This document shows positions 26,370 through 33,847 of a DNA stretch of 64,000 bases, in pieces (the stretch's first letter is position 1; the number at the start of each line of letters is the position of its first letter). A model generated the notes under the pieces. It saw only the letters and a program-made list of their open reading frames with translations. It did not search any database and had not been told where the DNA came from. The stretch is from JAICJC01 sp963757605 (GTDB lineage: Bacteria > Actinomycetota > Thermoleophilia > Gaiellales > JAICJC01), in the NCBI GenBank assembly GCA_963757605.1, contig CAVWSF010000001.1, forward strand, positions 806,001-870,000, given 5' to 3'. The translations under genes and the position numbers were made by a program.

Positions 26370-26505
26370 GCCGCCTGACCCCGGGCTCGCTTCGTCGCTG
26401 ATCGTGTCGTAGACCCGCGCCGACCGGGTCTGGCGGCGGCACGCCGGATCACACAACCGTCACGGAACACACCGAATGTCGTTTCAGTTGACCGACAACT
26501 GTCGG
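26370..26505. repeat. 136-bp intergenic direct repeat, copy B
   Basis: Second copy; its last bases form a perfect hairpin CCGACA-AC-TGTCGG at 26492–26505, 11 bp before the TAGACT hexamer that precedes the MttB GTG start. The dyad TGTCG-TTTCAGTTGAC-CGACA is therefore close to the promoter. Differences between copies fall partly in the loop, while the CGACA/TGTCG arms are kept. This fits operators or a structured mobile repeat. Confidence 0.85.
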
Positions 26506-26527
26506 TACCCAACTAGACTGAGCACCC

Positions 26528-27976
26528 GTGATCCTGAACACGGCGCCGCGGTTCGAGCCCCTGTCGGATGACGCGCTGGCCACCCTAGACTCGGGCGTCG
26601 ACCGGCTGGCCGCCGAGGTGGGCGTGCAGTTCGACCACCCGCGCGCGCTCGAGCTCTTTCGCGAGGCGGGCCAGACCGTCGAGGGCGAGACGGTCCTGTT
26701 CGACCCCGAGTTCCTGCGCGCCCAGGCTGCGCACGCGCCGGAGACGTTCTCGATCCGCGCCCGGAACCCCGAGCGCGATCTGGAGATCGGCGGCGACCAC
26801 ATGGTGTTCTGCCCCGTCCAGGGGCCGCCGTTCGTCCGCGTCGGGGACGAGCGCCGGGACGGGACGATGGCCGACCTGGAGCAGCTCCTGATGCTGGTGC
26901 AGATGACCCCGGCGCTCGACACGCCGGGCCGGAACATGCTCGAGCCGAACGACGTCCCGCTCGACTCCCGCCACCTCCTGCGGGCGCTCGCGGCGACCCG
27001 CCTGACCGACCGGGTGTGGTCGGGCGAGCCGTCCTCACAGGCCGCCGCGGAGGACTGCATCCGCATCGCCGAGATCGTGCACGGCGGGCTCGACGGCGAC
27101 CCGGTGATCTTCGCCAACGTCAACGTCAACTCGCCGCTTCGCTACGACGTGCGCATGCTGGAGGGCCTCCTGGCCTACGCGGAGGCCGGCCAGGCGCTGA
27201 TCGTGACGCCGTTCCTGCTCATGGGCGCGATGGCCCCCGTGTCGGTGCCGGCGGCGCTCGTCCAGCAGACGGTCGAGGTGCTCGCCGGCGTCGCGCTCGC
27301 CCAGCTCCTGCGCCCCGGCACGCCGTGCATCATGGGCTCGTTCCTCTCGAGCACCGACATGCAGAGCGGCTCACCCGCGTTCGGCGGGCCCGAGTCCGCC
27401 GTCGGGCTCTACGCCTCGGGGCAAGTGGCCCGCCGGCTCCGCCTTCCGTGGCGCTCCGGCGGCGGGACGCTCACCGCCAGCCAGTCCGTCGACTACCAGG
27501 CCGGCTACGAGTCGTTCAACACGCTGATCGCGGCCTTCCTGGCGGGCACGAACGTGTGCTGGCAGTCGGCCGGGTGGCTCGAGGGCGGGCTCGTGACGTC
27601 GTTCGAGAAGTTCGCGGCCGACTGCGAGATCCTCGACCTGCTCCAGCGGCAGTTCGCGCCGCTCGAGGTGGACGAGGCCAGCCTGGCGTTCGACGCCCAC
27701 GTCGAGGTCGGCCAGGGCGGGCACTTCTTCGGCGCCCAGCACACGCTCGAGCGCTTCCGCGAGTGCTTCTGGCGGCCCACCGTCGCATCGACGGAGAACT
27801 TCGAGCGCTGGAAGAAGAACGGGTCGCTCGACCACGCCGCCCGCGCCTCACGCCGCTGGCGGCAGCTCCTCGAGCAGTACGAGCGCCCGCCGCTCGACGA
27901 GGCCGTCGAGGAGGAGCTGGTCGAGTTCGTCGAGCGTCGCGCCGTGGAGGCCGGCGACACGATCTCGGTGCGCTAG
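26528..27976 (+). CDS. Trimethylamine methyltransferase (MttB) family protein, non-pyrrolysine
   Basis: 482 residues along the whole MttB family length, with 'CIRIAEIVHGGLDGDPVIFA', 'YAEAGQALIVTPFLLMGAMA' and 'WLEGGLVTSFEKFAADCEIL'. There is no in-frame amber codon, so it belongs to the non-pyrrolysine branch, whose characterised members (MtgB and relatives) demethylate quaternary amines such as glycine betaine or carnitine onto a corrinoid protein. No corrinoid protein gene is adjacent. GTG 26528 has TAGACT eight bases upstream and the repeat array just before it. Its stop shares a CTAG palindrome with the convergent amidohydrolase. Confidence 0.88.
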   Translation: MILNTAPRFEPLSDDALATLDSGVDRLAAEVGVQFDHPRALELFREAGQTVEGETVLFDPEFLRAQAAHAPETFSIRARNPERDLEIGGDHMVFCPVQGPPFVRVGDERRDGTMADLEQLLMLVQMTPALDTPGRNMLEPNDVPLDSRHLLRALAATRLTDRVWSGEPSSQAAAEDCIRIAEIVHGGLDGDPVIFANVNVNSPLRYDVRMLEGLLAYAEAGQALIVTPFLLMGAMAPVSVPAALVQQTVEVLAGVALAQLLRPGTPCIMGSFLSSTDMQSGSPAFGGPESAVGLYASGQVARRLRLPWRSGGGTLTASQSVDYQAGYESFNTLIAAFLAGTNVCWQSAGWLEGGLVTSFEKFAADCEILDLLQRQFAPLEVDEASLAFDAHVEVGQGGHFFGAQHTLERFRECFWRPTVASTENFERWKKNGSLDHAARASRRWRQLLEQYERPPLDEAVEEELVEFVERRAVEAGDTISVR

Positions 27977-29460
27977 AAGGCCGGCGGATGGCCGAGCGCC
28001 CACGGCCGCAGCCGCTCCAGGAACGCCTGCCGATCCGGGTCGCCTGCGGCCTCGACGGCGCGGGCGGCATCGGCCAGCTCGGCGCCCAGCGCCTCCATGT
28101 CGACGTGCACCGGGGCGCCGTCGCGCACCAGCACCCGGCCGCCGACGACGACCTCGCGCACGTGCCCGCGGCCGGCTCGCGCGACGACGAGGTCCTCGTA
28201 CGACAGCCGCGGCGAGGAGTAGACGCCCCGGACGGCGGCCAGGTCGAGCACGACCGCGTCGCCGTGGTAGCCCGGCTCGAGCCGACCCACCTCGCCCTCG
28301 AGGCTGGCGATGCGGGCGCCGCCCTCCCACAGGAGCCGCAGGACGTCGCGCGCGCCGAGCGGCGGCTCCGGGCCGTCCCAGATCCGCTGCGCGACGTGTG
28401 CCATCCGCACCTCGGCCAGCATGTCCTCGTCGTCGTCGACTGCCATGTCGTCCACGCCGAGGCCGACGGTGACACCCCGTGCGACCAGCCGCCGCACGGG
28501 CGCGATCCCGCAGGCCAGACGCAGGTTCGAGGAGCAGTTGTGCGCGACCATCGCCCGCCGCTCCGCCATGAGGTCGATGTCGGCGTCTCGCAGGTAGACG
28601 CCGTGCGCGATCGTCGTGCGCTCGCCCAGGACGCCGCGCTCGGCGAGGCGGAAGAGCTCGCGGCCGCCGTGCACCGTATCCCCCCACTCGCGCTGGCGGC
28701 GGCTCTCGAGCGCGTGCATGTGGATGGGAAGGCCCAGATCGGCTGACGCGGCGCCGACCGCGTCGAGCAGGTCGTCGGAGGCCCACTGCGGCGCCGCGAT
28801 CGAGAGCTGGACGCCGATCATCGGGTCGCCCGCGAGCCGGCGCGAGAGCTCGGTGATCGCCTCGATGTAGATCGCGTTCGAGATCGGGGTGCCCGTGAGC
28901 CGGCGCACCTCAGCCGCGAGGTCGTCCGGGAGCGCCGCCGCGAACCGCTGGTCGTCGTCGTAGGAGAACGTCGCCCGGTCGCGCCAGTACGGCGCGAAGG
29001 CCGTGCGCAGGCCCGCCTCGCGGTGGGCGCGGACGGAGTGCTCGAGCTCGGCGAGGTAGGCATCGGACCCGTCGTAGCCGCCCTTGGCTGGGAAGTGGCT
29101 GTGGACGTGCGTCGTCACGCCGCTCGTCAGCATCTGCATCGACTTGTAGAGCGTCGTCAGGTACGGCTCGACCGTGGGCAGCGAGTGCATCAAGACCATC
29201 CACGGCTCGAACGGCTCGTCCGCGAAGCCCATCTGCGCGGTCGAGACGCCCTCGGCGTGCTGGTGGGCGTTCACGAGGCCCGGGAGGACGAGACACCCGG
29301 GGCCGCCGGCCCGCTCGGCGTCAGGATGGAGGATCGCCAGCTCGCCGGCATCGCCGACCTCGGCGACCCGGCCGTCACGAACGAGCACCGCAGCGCCATC
29401 GAGCCAGTCTGCGCCGGCCGAGGGAAGCACCGCCGCGCCCTCGATCAGAAGGTCGGGCAT
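27973..29460 (-). CDS. Amidohydrolase (ATZ/TRZ, chlorohydrolase/SAH-deaminase-like)
   Basis: 495 residues of the metal-dependent amidohydrolase superfamily, subtype of cytosine/SAH deaminases. Metal sites: 'LVNAHQHAEGV' (HxH), 'LPIHMHALESRRQ' (His), 'TTIAHGVYL' (His) and 'VGLGVDDMAVDDD' (Asp). The flanking beta-sandwich is complete ('YHGDAVVLDLAAVRGVYSS', 'VVVGGRVLVRDG'). Likely deaminates or dechlorinates an aminated heterocycle. ATG 29460 lies 13 bp after the hydantoinase stop, so it is the last gene of the nitrogen-compound cluster. The 3' end overlaps the MttB gene by 4 bp. Confidence 0.88.
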   Translation of the reverse strand: MPDLLIEGAAVLPSAGADWLDGAAVLVRDGRVAEVGDAGELAILHPDAERAGGPGCLVLPGLVNAHQHAEGVSTAQMGFADEPFEPWMVLMHSLPTVEPYLTTLYKSMQMLTSGVTTHVHSHFPAKGGYDGSDAYLAELEHSVRAHREAGLRTAFAPYWRDRATFSYDDDQRFAAALPDDLAAEVRRLTGTPISNAIYIEAITELSRRLAGDPMIGVQLSIAAPQWASDDLLDAVGAASADLGLPIHMHALESRRQREWGDTVHGGRELFRLAERGVLGERTTIAHGVYLRDADIDLMAERRAMVAHNCSSNLRLACGIAPVRRLVARGVTVGLGVDDMAVDDDEDMLAEVRMAHVAQRIWDGPEPPLGARDVLRLLWEGGARIASLEGEVGRLEPGYHGDAVVLDLAAVRGVYSSPRLSYEDLVVARAGRGHVREVVVGGRVLVRDGAPVHVDMEALGAELADAARAVEAAGDPDRQAFLERLRPWALGHPPAF

Positions 29461-29473
29461 CCGCGCCAGTATG

Positions 29474-30838
29474 TCAGCCGCCCGCCGGGCGCTCGCGGGG
29501 GACGAACCGGCCCCGGCCCGGCTCGGCCCTGAGCTCGCCGTCGGAGACGACCACCTCGCCGCGGGCGATCGTCGTCACCGGCCAGCCGCGCACCCGCATC
29601 CCCTCGTACGTAGCGTGGTCGATGTTCGAGTGCAGGCCGGCGACGGTGAGCGCGCGCTCGGCCGCCGGGTCGAAGAGCACGATGTCGGCGTCGTAGCCGG
29701 GGGCCAACCGGCCCTTGCGCGCAAGGCCGTGCAGGCGGGCCGGGGCCGTGCAGCACAGCTCGACCCAGCGGGCGAGATCGATCCGGCCGGCGAGAACGCC
29801 CTCGGAGTGCATGAGCGCGAGCCGCACCTCGACGCCGCTCGTCCCGGGCCGGTGGCGCAGCACGCCGTGCTCGTCGGGGAGCCGCTTGCGCGGGCCGTGG
29901 TCGGTCGAGACGACGTCGATCGTGCGGTCGGCGAGCGCCGCCCACAGCGCCTCGCGGTGCTCGCGCGGCCGAAGCGGCGGCGTCCCCATGAACTGCGGAG
30001 CCAGCTCCGCGTCGGCGTAGAGCTCGTCGCCCAGGAGCAGGTGGTGAAGGAGCGCCTCCCCGAACGCGGGCTGGCCACCGTCCCGAGCGCAGCGCAGCTC
30101 CGCGAGCGAGTCCGCGGTCGTGAGGTGGAAGATGAGAAGCGGACAGCCGGCGAGCCGGGCGATCGCGAGCGCCCGGTGGGCGGCCTCGCCCTCCATCACG
30201 GGCGGGCTGATCCCGGGGAACGTCGTGGCCGACATGCGCCCGGACTCCTCGAGCTCGCGGGTCAGCTCCGCGACGATCGCGCCGTTCTCGGCGTGCACGA
30301 CGGCCATCCCGCCCTGCCCGGCGACCCGCTGCATCGCGCGCAGCAAGATGTCGTCGGGCAGCCGGTAGGTCTCGTAGCTCATGAAGAGCTTCACCGTCGG
30401 GCAGCCCTCGGCCATCGCCGCCGGGATCTCGGACACGCGCTCGAGCGACGGCTCGCGCAGGTTCACGTGCAGGCCGTAGTCGACCAGGCACTGCCCGTCC
30501 GCCTCCGCGCGCCGCTTTCGCAGCCCGTCGAGGAGCGGCGTCCCCGGCTCGACCTGGGCCTGATCGACGATTGCCGTCACTCCGCCGAAGGCCGCGGCGA
30601 TCGTGCCGGTCTCGAATGTGTCGTCGTAGACGTGGAGAGGCCGGTCGGTGCGCATATGCACGTGGCCGTCGACGGCGCCGGGAAGCACATAGAGGCCGTC
30701 CGCGTCGATCTCGCGCCGGCCGCGCAGGCCGATGCCGATGGACGCGATCCGCTCGCCCTGCACCGCGACGTCCGCCCGCACCTCGCCCTCGGCGCCGACC
30801 AGGCGGCCGCCGCGGATCACGAGGTCGTGGGCGCTCAT
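29474..30838 (-). CDS. Dihydropyrimidinase/D-hydantoinase
   Basis: 454 residues. Metal ligands are 'VDGHVHMRTDRP' (HxH), the carboxylated-lysine segment 'CPTVKLFMSYETYRLPDD', 'AVVHAENGAIV', 'LLIFHLTTADSLAE' and the catalytic Asp in 'VVSTDHGPRKR'. The pattern is that of hydantoinases and dihydropyrimidinases, which open cyclic ureides to N-carbamoyl amino acids. The ATG overlaps the preceding Gfo/Idh/MocA stop by 4 nt. No carbamoylase follows in the same operon; the M20 hydrolase at 61.7 kb is distant. Physiological ureide unknown. Confidence 0.9.
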   Translation of the reverse strand: MSAHDLVIRGGRLVGAEGEVRADVAVQGERIASIGIGLRGRREIDADGLYVLPGAVDGHVHMRTDRPLHVYDDTFETGTIAAAFGGVTAIVDQAQVEPGTPLLDGLRKRRAEADGQCLVDYGLHVNLREPSLERVSEIPAAMAEGCPTVKLFMSYETYRLPDDILLRAMQRVAGQGGMAVVHAENGAIVAELTRELEESGRMSATTFPGISPPVMEGEAAHRALAIARLAGCPLLIFHLTTADSLAELRCARDGGQPAFGEALLHHLLLGDELYADAELAPQFMGTPPLRPREHREALWAALADRTIDVVSTDHGPRKRLPDEHGVLRHRPGTSGVEVRLALMHSEGVLAGRIDLARWVELCCTAPARLHGLARKGRLAPGYDADIVLFDPAAERALTVAGLHSNIDHATYEGMRVRGWPVTTIARGEVVVSDGELRAEPGRGRFVPRERPAGG

Positions 30839-31824
30839 CCCGGCACGGCGGCCCGGCCCCCGTCGGCGAGGGCCCGCTCGCAGGCGAGCGCGACGTCGAG
30901 TGACTCAGCGGCTGCGTCGATGCCGCAGGCGACGCCTGCGGGATCGCCCGTGCGGACGGCGTCCAGGAACCGCTCCATCCCGCGCCGGATCGGCGCCATC
31001 GAAAGCCCGAGCGCGACGTCCTCGCCCCCGCGCGTGCCGGTGGCGGTGAAGCCGGGGTCGAGCTCGACGTGCACGCTCGACCGGGCCGAGACGACGTCCA
31101 GGGTGTAGCTCGACGGCAGCTCGGGGCTCGTCCATGCACACAGCACCGTTCCGAGCGCCCCTGACCGGAACCCGAGCGAGAGCGCGATCACGTCGTCGAT
31201 GTCCGAGCCCGCCGGCCGGTCAGCGCCCGCCAGGTCGATCCGCGCCCCGGCGGCCTGCACCCAGTCCACCGGGCCGGCGATCGCGCACTGGAGGTCGATG
31301 TGGTGGCTGGCCCGCTCCAGCACCTGCCCGCCGCCCTCGGCCTGGGCCACGAACCACGGCCGGCCGGCGGTCGCGCCGACGCTGTAGGACGCGAGCATGC
31401 CCGGCGGGTCGTCCGCCGCGGCGGCCCGCAGGTCGGGGAGGAAGTCGATGGCCCGATACTGGTAGCCGACCGCGACGACCGCGCCGGCCGCCCTGACGGC
31501 ATCGGCGATCGCGCCGGCGTCCTCGCTGGTGCGCGCGACCGGCTTCTCGAGGTACACCGCGAGGCCGCGCTCGACCGCCGCCAGACACGGGTCGCGGTGG
31601 GCCATCGGCGGCGTGCAGACCACGACGGCGTCGAGGGTCTCGGCGGCCAGCATCTCGCCCCAGTCGGCGTAGGCGCGTGCCCCCGCTCCGGCGGCCAGCT
31701 CGCCCGCGCGGGCGGCGTCGAGGTCGGCGACCGCCGCCAGGTCGGCGTCAGGCAGGGCCGAGATGCTTGCGACGTGCTCCCGGGCGATCCAGCCGGCGCC
31801 GATCATCCCGAGGCTCAGGCTCAC
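30835..31824 (-). CDS. Gfo/Idh/MocA-family NAD(P)-dependent oxidoreductase
   Basis: 329 residues. The Rossmann motif is 'LGMIGAGWIAREHVASI' at the N-terminus, the conserved EKP is in 'VYLEKPVART' near 95, and the C-terminal beta-sheet domain has 'GGQVLERASHHIDLQCAIAG' with the family's His-Asp. Members oxidise sugars, inositols or reduce biliverdin-like substrates. GTG 31824 overlaps the MFS stop and its own stop overlaps the hydantoinase start, both by 4 nt, so it is embedded in the operon. Substrate not predictable. Confidence 0.88.
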   Translation of the reverse strand: MSLSLGMIGAGWIAREHVASISALPDADLAAVADLDAARAGELAAGAGARAYADWGEMLAAETLDAVVVCTPPMAHRDPCLAAVERGLAVYLEKPVARTSEDAGAIADAVRAAGAVVAVGYQYRAIDFLPDLRAAAADDPPGMLASYSVGATAGRPWFVAQAEGGGQVLERASHHIDLQCAIAGPVDWVQAAGARIDLAGADRPAGSDIDDVIALSLGFRSGALGTVLCAWTSPELPSSYTLDVVSARSSVHVELDPGFTATGTRGGEDVALGLSMAPIRRGMERFLDAVRTGDPAGVACGIDAAAESLDVALACERALADGGRAAVPG

Positions 31825-33035
31825 CCCGTCGCCTCCAGGGCCGGCTCGCGGCGCGGGCCGTCAGGGGAGTAGACGGGCCGCATGAGGACGATCGCCGCGG
31901 CAGCCGCGGCGGCGGCGAGGAACGCCGCGCCGACGGTGAAGAGCAGCGCCGGGCGGTGGAAGCTGGCCAGGAGCCAGCCCGATGCGGCGGTCATGACGGC
32001 GATGACGCCGTACTCCAGCACGTTCCAGGTCACGGTCGCGCCGGGCCGGTCGTCCGGCGCCGTCCGCGCGAGGGCCGAGTCGACGATGAGCGGCCACGCG
32101 CCCGTCGTGACGAACGCGGTCGCGACCAGCACGAGGATGAAGAGCGGCGCGCCCAGGACGTCGGTCGAGACCGAGAGCAGCAGGCTGAGGACGGCGCCCG
32201 TCGCGAGCAGCATGAGGATCGCGGCCCGGTGGCCGTGCTCGCGGCATGTGACCCGGCCGGCGAGCGTCCCGGCGACCTTGCCGCCCTGCACGCCGGCGAA
32301 GGTGAGGCCGACCACGAGCGGCGCCAGGTGGAACTGGCGCACGAGGACGAGCGGCGCCAGCGGCAGCATCATCGCGAGCGCCGCGACCAGCAGGAGATCG
32401 GGGAGCTGCATCGCGAACGCGCCGGCGGCGGCGTGCGGGTGCACCTGCCGGGGGACGTCCTCGGCGCGGCGCCGCTCCGGGCGCCACAGGGCGAGCGCGG
32501 CGAGCGTCGCGGTCGCGCCGACGGCGTAGCTCAGGCGCACCGCGAACGCCTCGTCGGCGCCCGCCCGGCGGAGCAGGGCGACGGACACGCCCGCCAGCGC
32601 CGACCCGCTCGCGACGCCCAGCGTGTAGGCGGCGTAGTGCAGCGCGAACCCGCGCTCGCTGCCCTTCGTTCCGGACGAGCGGCCGAGCAGCGTCTGGCTG
32701 CTCACCCAGAAGAGCCCGATGCCCAGCCCGACGAGCACGGTGCCGGCCAGCATCGGCGTGGTGTCGCGCACCACGAGCAGGACGACCTGGCCGAGCGCGC
32801 TCACGGCCATCGACGCCGCGAGCACGTTTCGCGCGCTCCCCACGGCCCGCCCGAGCGGGCCAGCCGAGAGCGCGCCGATCGCGACGGCGATCGTGACCGA
32901 GGCCAGGAGCTGCCCGGCGAGCGACGCCGGCCGGTGAAGCGCCGCCACGTGCATCGGCACGGCGACCGCGAGCACGCCGAACGCCATGCCCGAGAGGCCG
33001 GCGGCGACGTAGAAGCCTCGTCCGAGCGCGCGCAT
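31821..33035 (-). CDS. MFS transporter
   Basis: 404 residues with twelve hydrophobic helices, starting 'FYVAAGLSGMAFGVLAVAVP'. Family features include 'VLVGLGIGLFWVSSQTLLGR' after helix 4 and 'GLTFAGVQGGKVAGTLAGRV' at the start of the second half. Its place between the IclR regulator (1-nt overlap, TGATG) and catabolic enzymes suggests uptake of the compound degraded by the cluster or export of a product. No close family name can be given from sequence. Confidence 0.88.
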   Translation of the reverse strand: MRALGRGFYVAAGLSGMAFGVLAVAVPMHVAALHRPASLAGQLLASVTIAVAIGALSAGPLGRAVGSARNVLAASMAVSALGQVVLLVVRDTTPMLAGTVLVGLGIGLFWVSSQTLLGRSSGTKGSERGFALHYAAYTLGVASGSALAGVSVALLRRAGADEAFAVRLSYAVGATATLAALALWRPERRRAEDVPRQVHPHAAAGAFAMQLPDLLLVAALAMMLPLAPLVLVRQFHLAPLVVGLTFAGVQGGKVAGTLAGRVTCREHGHRAAILMLLATGAVLSLLLSVSTDVLGAPLFILVLVATAFVTTGAWPLIVDSALARTAPDDRPGATVTWNVLEYGVIAVMTAASGWLLASFHRPALLFTVGAAFLAAAAAAAAIVLMRPVYSPDGPRREPALEATG

Positions 33036-33790
33036 CAGGCGGCCCGGTGCCCCAGCGCCTCGGAGACCCGCGCCGCGCCCTTGAGCGCCGCCGGGAGGAG
33101 CTCGCCGCGGAGGCGCTCCTCGTCGACGCGGAAGCGGGGGCCGCCGAGCGAGATCGCGGCGACGACGATGTCGGCCGCGTCGCGGATCGGGACGGCGACG
33201 CCGGTGTAGCCGTCCTCGCCGTCGCCCAGCCGCAGCGCATGCCCCCGGCGGCGCACCGCGGCGAGCTCCGTCTCGGAGAGGCCGGGCGCGGCCGGCCGCG
33301 CCTCGGCGACCAGGCGGCCGATCACGGAGCGCGGCTGGTAGGCCAGGAGCAGCCGGCCGGTCACGCCCTCGGTCAGCGCCTGGCGCACGCCGACCCAGTC
33401 CACGTTCACCGTGACGTGCGGGCTCGTGGCCTGGTCGAGATAGGTGATGCGCTGCCCGTCGAGCACGCCGAGCCAGGCGGTCTCGCCGGTCGAGTCGCGC
33501 AGCTCGCGCAGGACGGGGGCGGCACACGCGCGGACGGGGAAGCGGTTCAGGACGTAGCCGGCGAGCGTCACGAGCCCGAGGCCCAGGCGATACCCGCCGG
33601 CGGCCTCGTCGAGCTCGAGCAGGCCGCCGGCCTCCAGCGTCGCCAGGAGCCGCGAGGCGGTGCTGCGGTGGACGCCCAACTCGCGGGCCGCCTCGCCGAT
33701 CGCGATCAGCGGGCGGCGGTCGTCCTCGAAGAGCTCGAGGATCGCGAGGGCGCGCTCGACCGATTGGCATCCGGAGACGGCGGAATCCAC
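33035..33790 (-). CDS. IclR-family transcriptional regulator
   Basis: 251 residues. The winged HTH is 'IAIGEAARELGVHRSTASRL' followed by 'LATLEAGGLLEL'; the effector domain has 'RDSTGETAWLGVLDGQRITY' and 'GEDGYTGVAVPIRDAADIVV'. The start is set to GTG 33790 because TATGGT lies six bases upstream and the HTH begins soon after; the longer frame back to 33826 would run through operator-like dyads. It heads the unit MFS–Gfo–hydantoinase–amidohydrolase and follows the ABC importer genes on the same strand, so it probably controls both. Confidence 0.9.
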   Translation of the reverse strand: MDSAVSGCQSVERALAILELFEDDRRPLIAIGEAARELGVHRSTASRLLATLEAGGLLELDEAAGGYRLGLGLVTLAGYVLNRFPVRACAAPVLRELRDSTGETAWLGVLDGQRITYLDQATSPHVTVNVDWVGVRQALTEGVTGRLLLAYQPRSVIGRLVAEARPAAPGLSETELAAVRRRGHALRLGDGEDGYTGVAVPIRDAADIVVAAISLGGPRFRVDEERLRGELLPAALKGAARVSEALGHRAA

Positions 33791-33811
33791 GCGCCCACCA
33801 TAGTCGACAGC

Positions 33812-33846
33812 GTGCAGGATGTACACCCCCCGTGCATATCGTGCAC
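33812..33846. promoter_or_regulatory. Pair of operator-like dyads upstream of the IclR gene
   Basis: Two 15-bp dyads, GTGCAGGATGTACAC (33812–33826) and GTGCATATCGTGCAC (33832–33846), have five-base arms around five-base spacers; the second has perfect GTGCA/TGCAC arms. Their starts are exactly 20 bp apart, two DNA turns, so a dimeric regulator could bind both on one face. They fill most of the 57-bp gap between the ABC ATPase stop and the IclR GTG. Autoregulation by IclR is the simplest reading. Confidence 0.6.
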
Positions 33847-33847
33847 G

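Noticed and set aside
26528..27976. Pyrrolysine-containing MttB
   Set aside because: No in-frame TAG in the body of the gene, so it belongs to the non-pyrrolysine branch.
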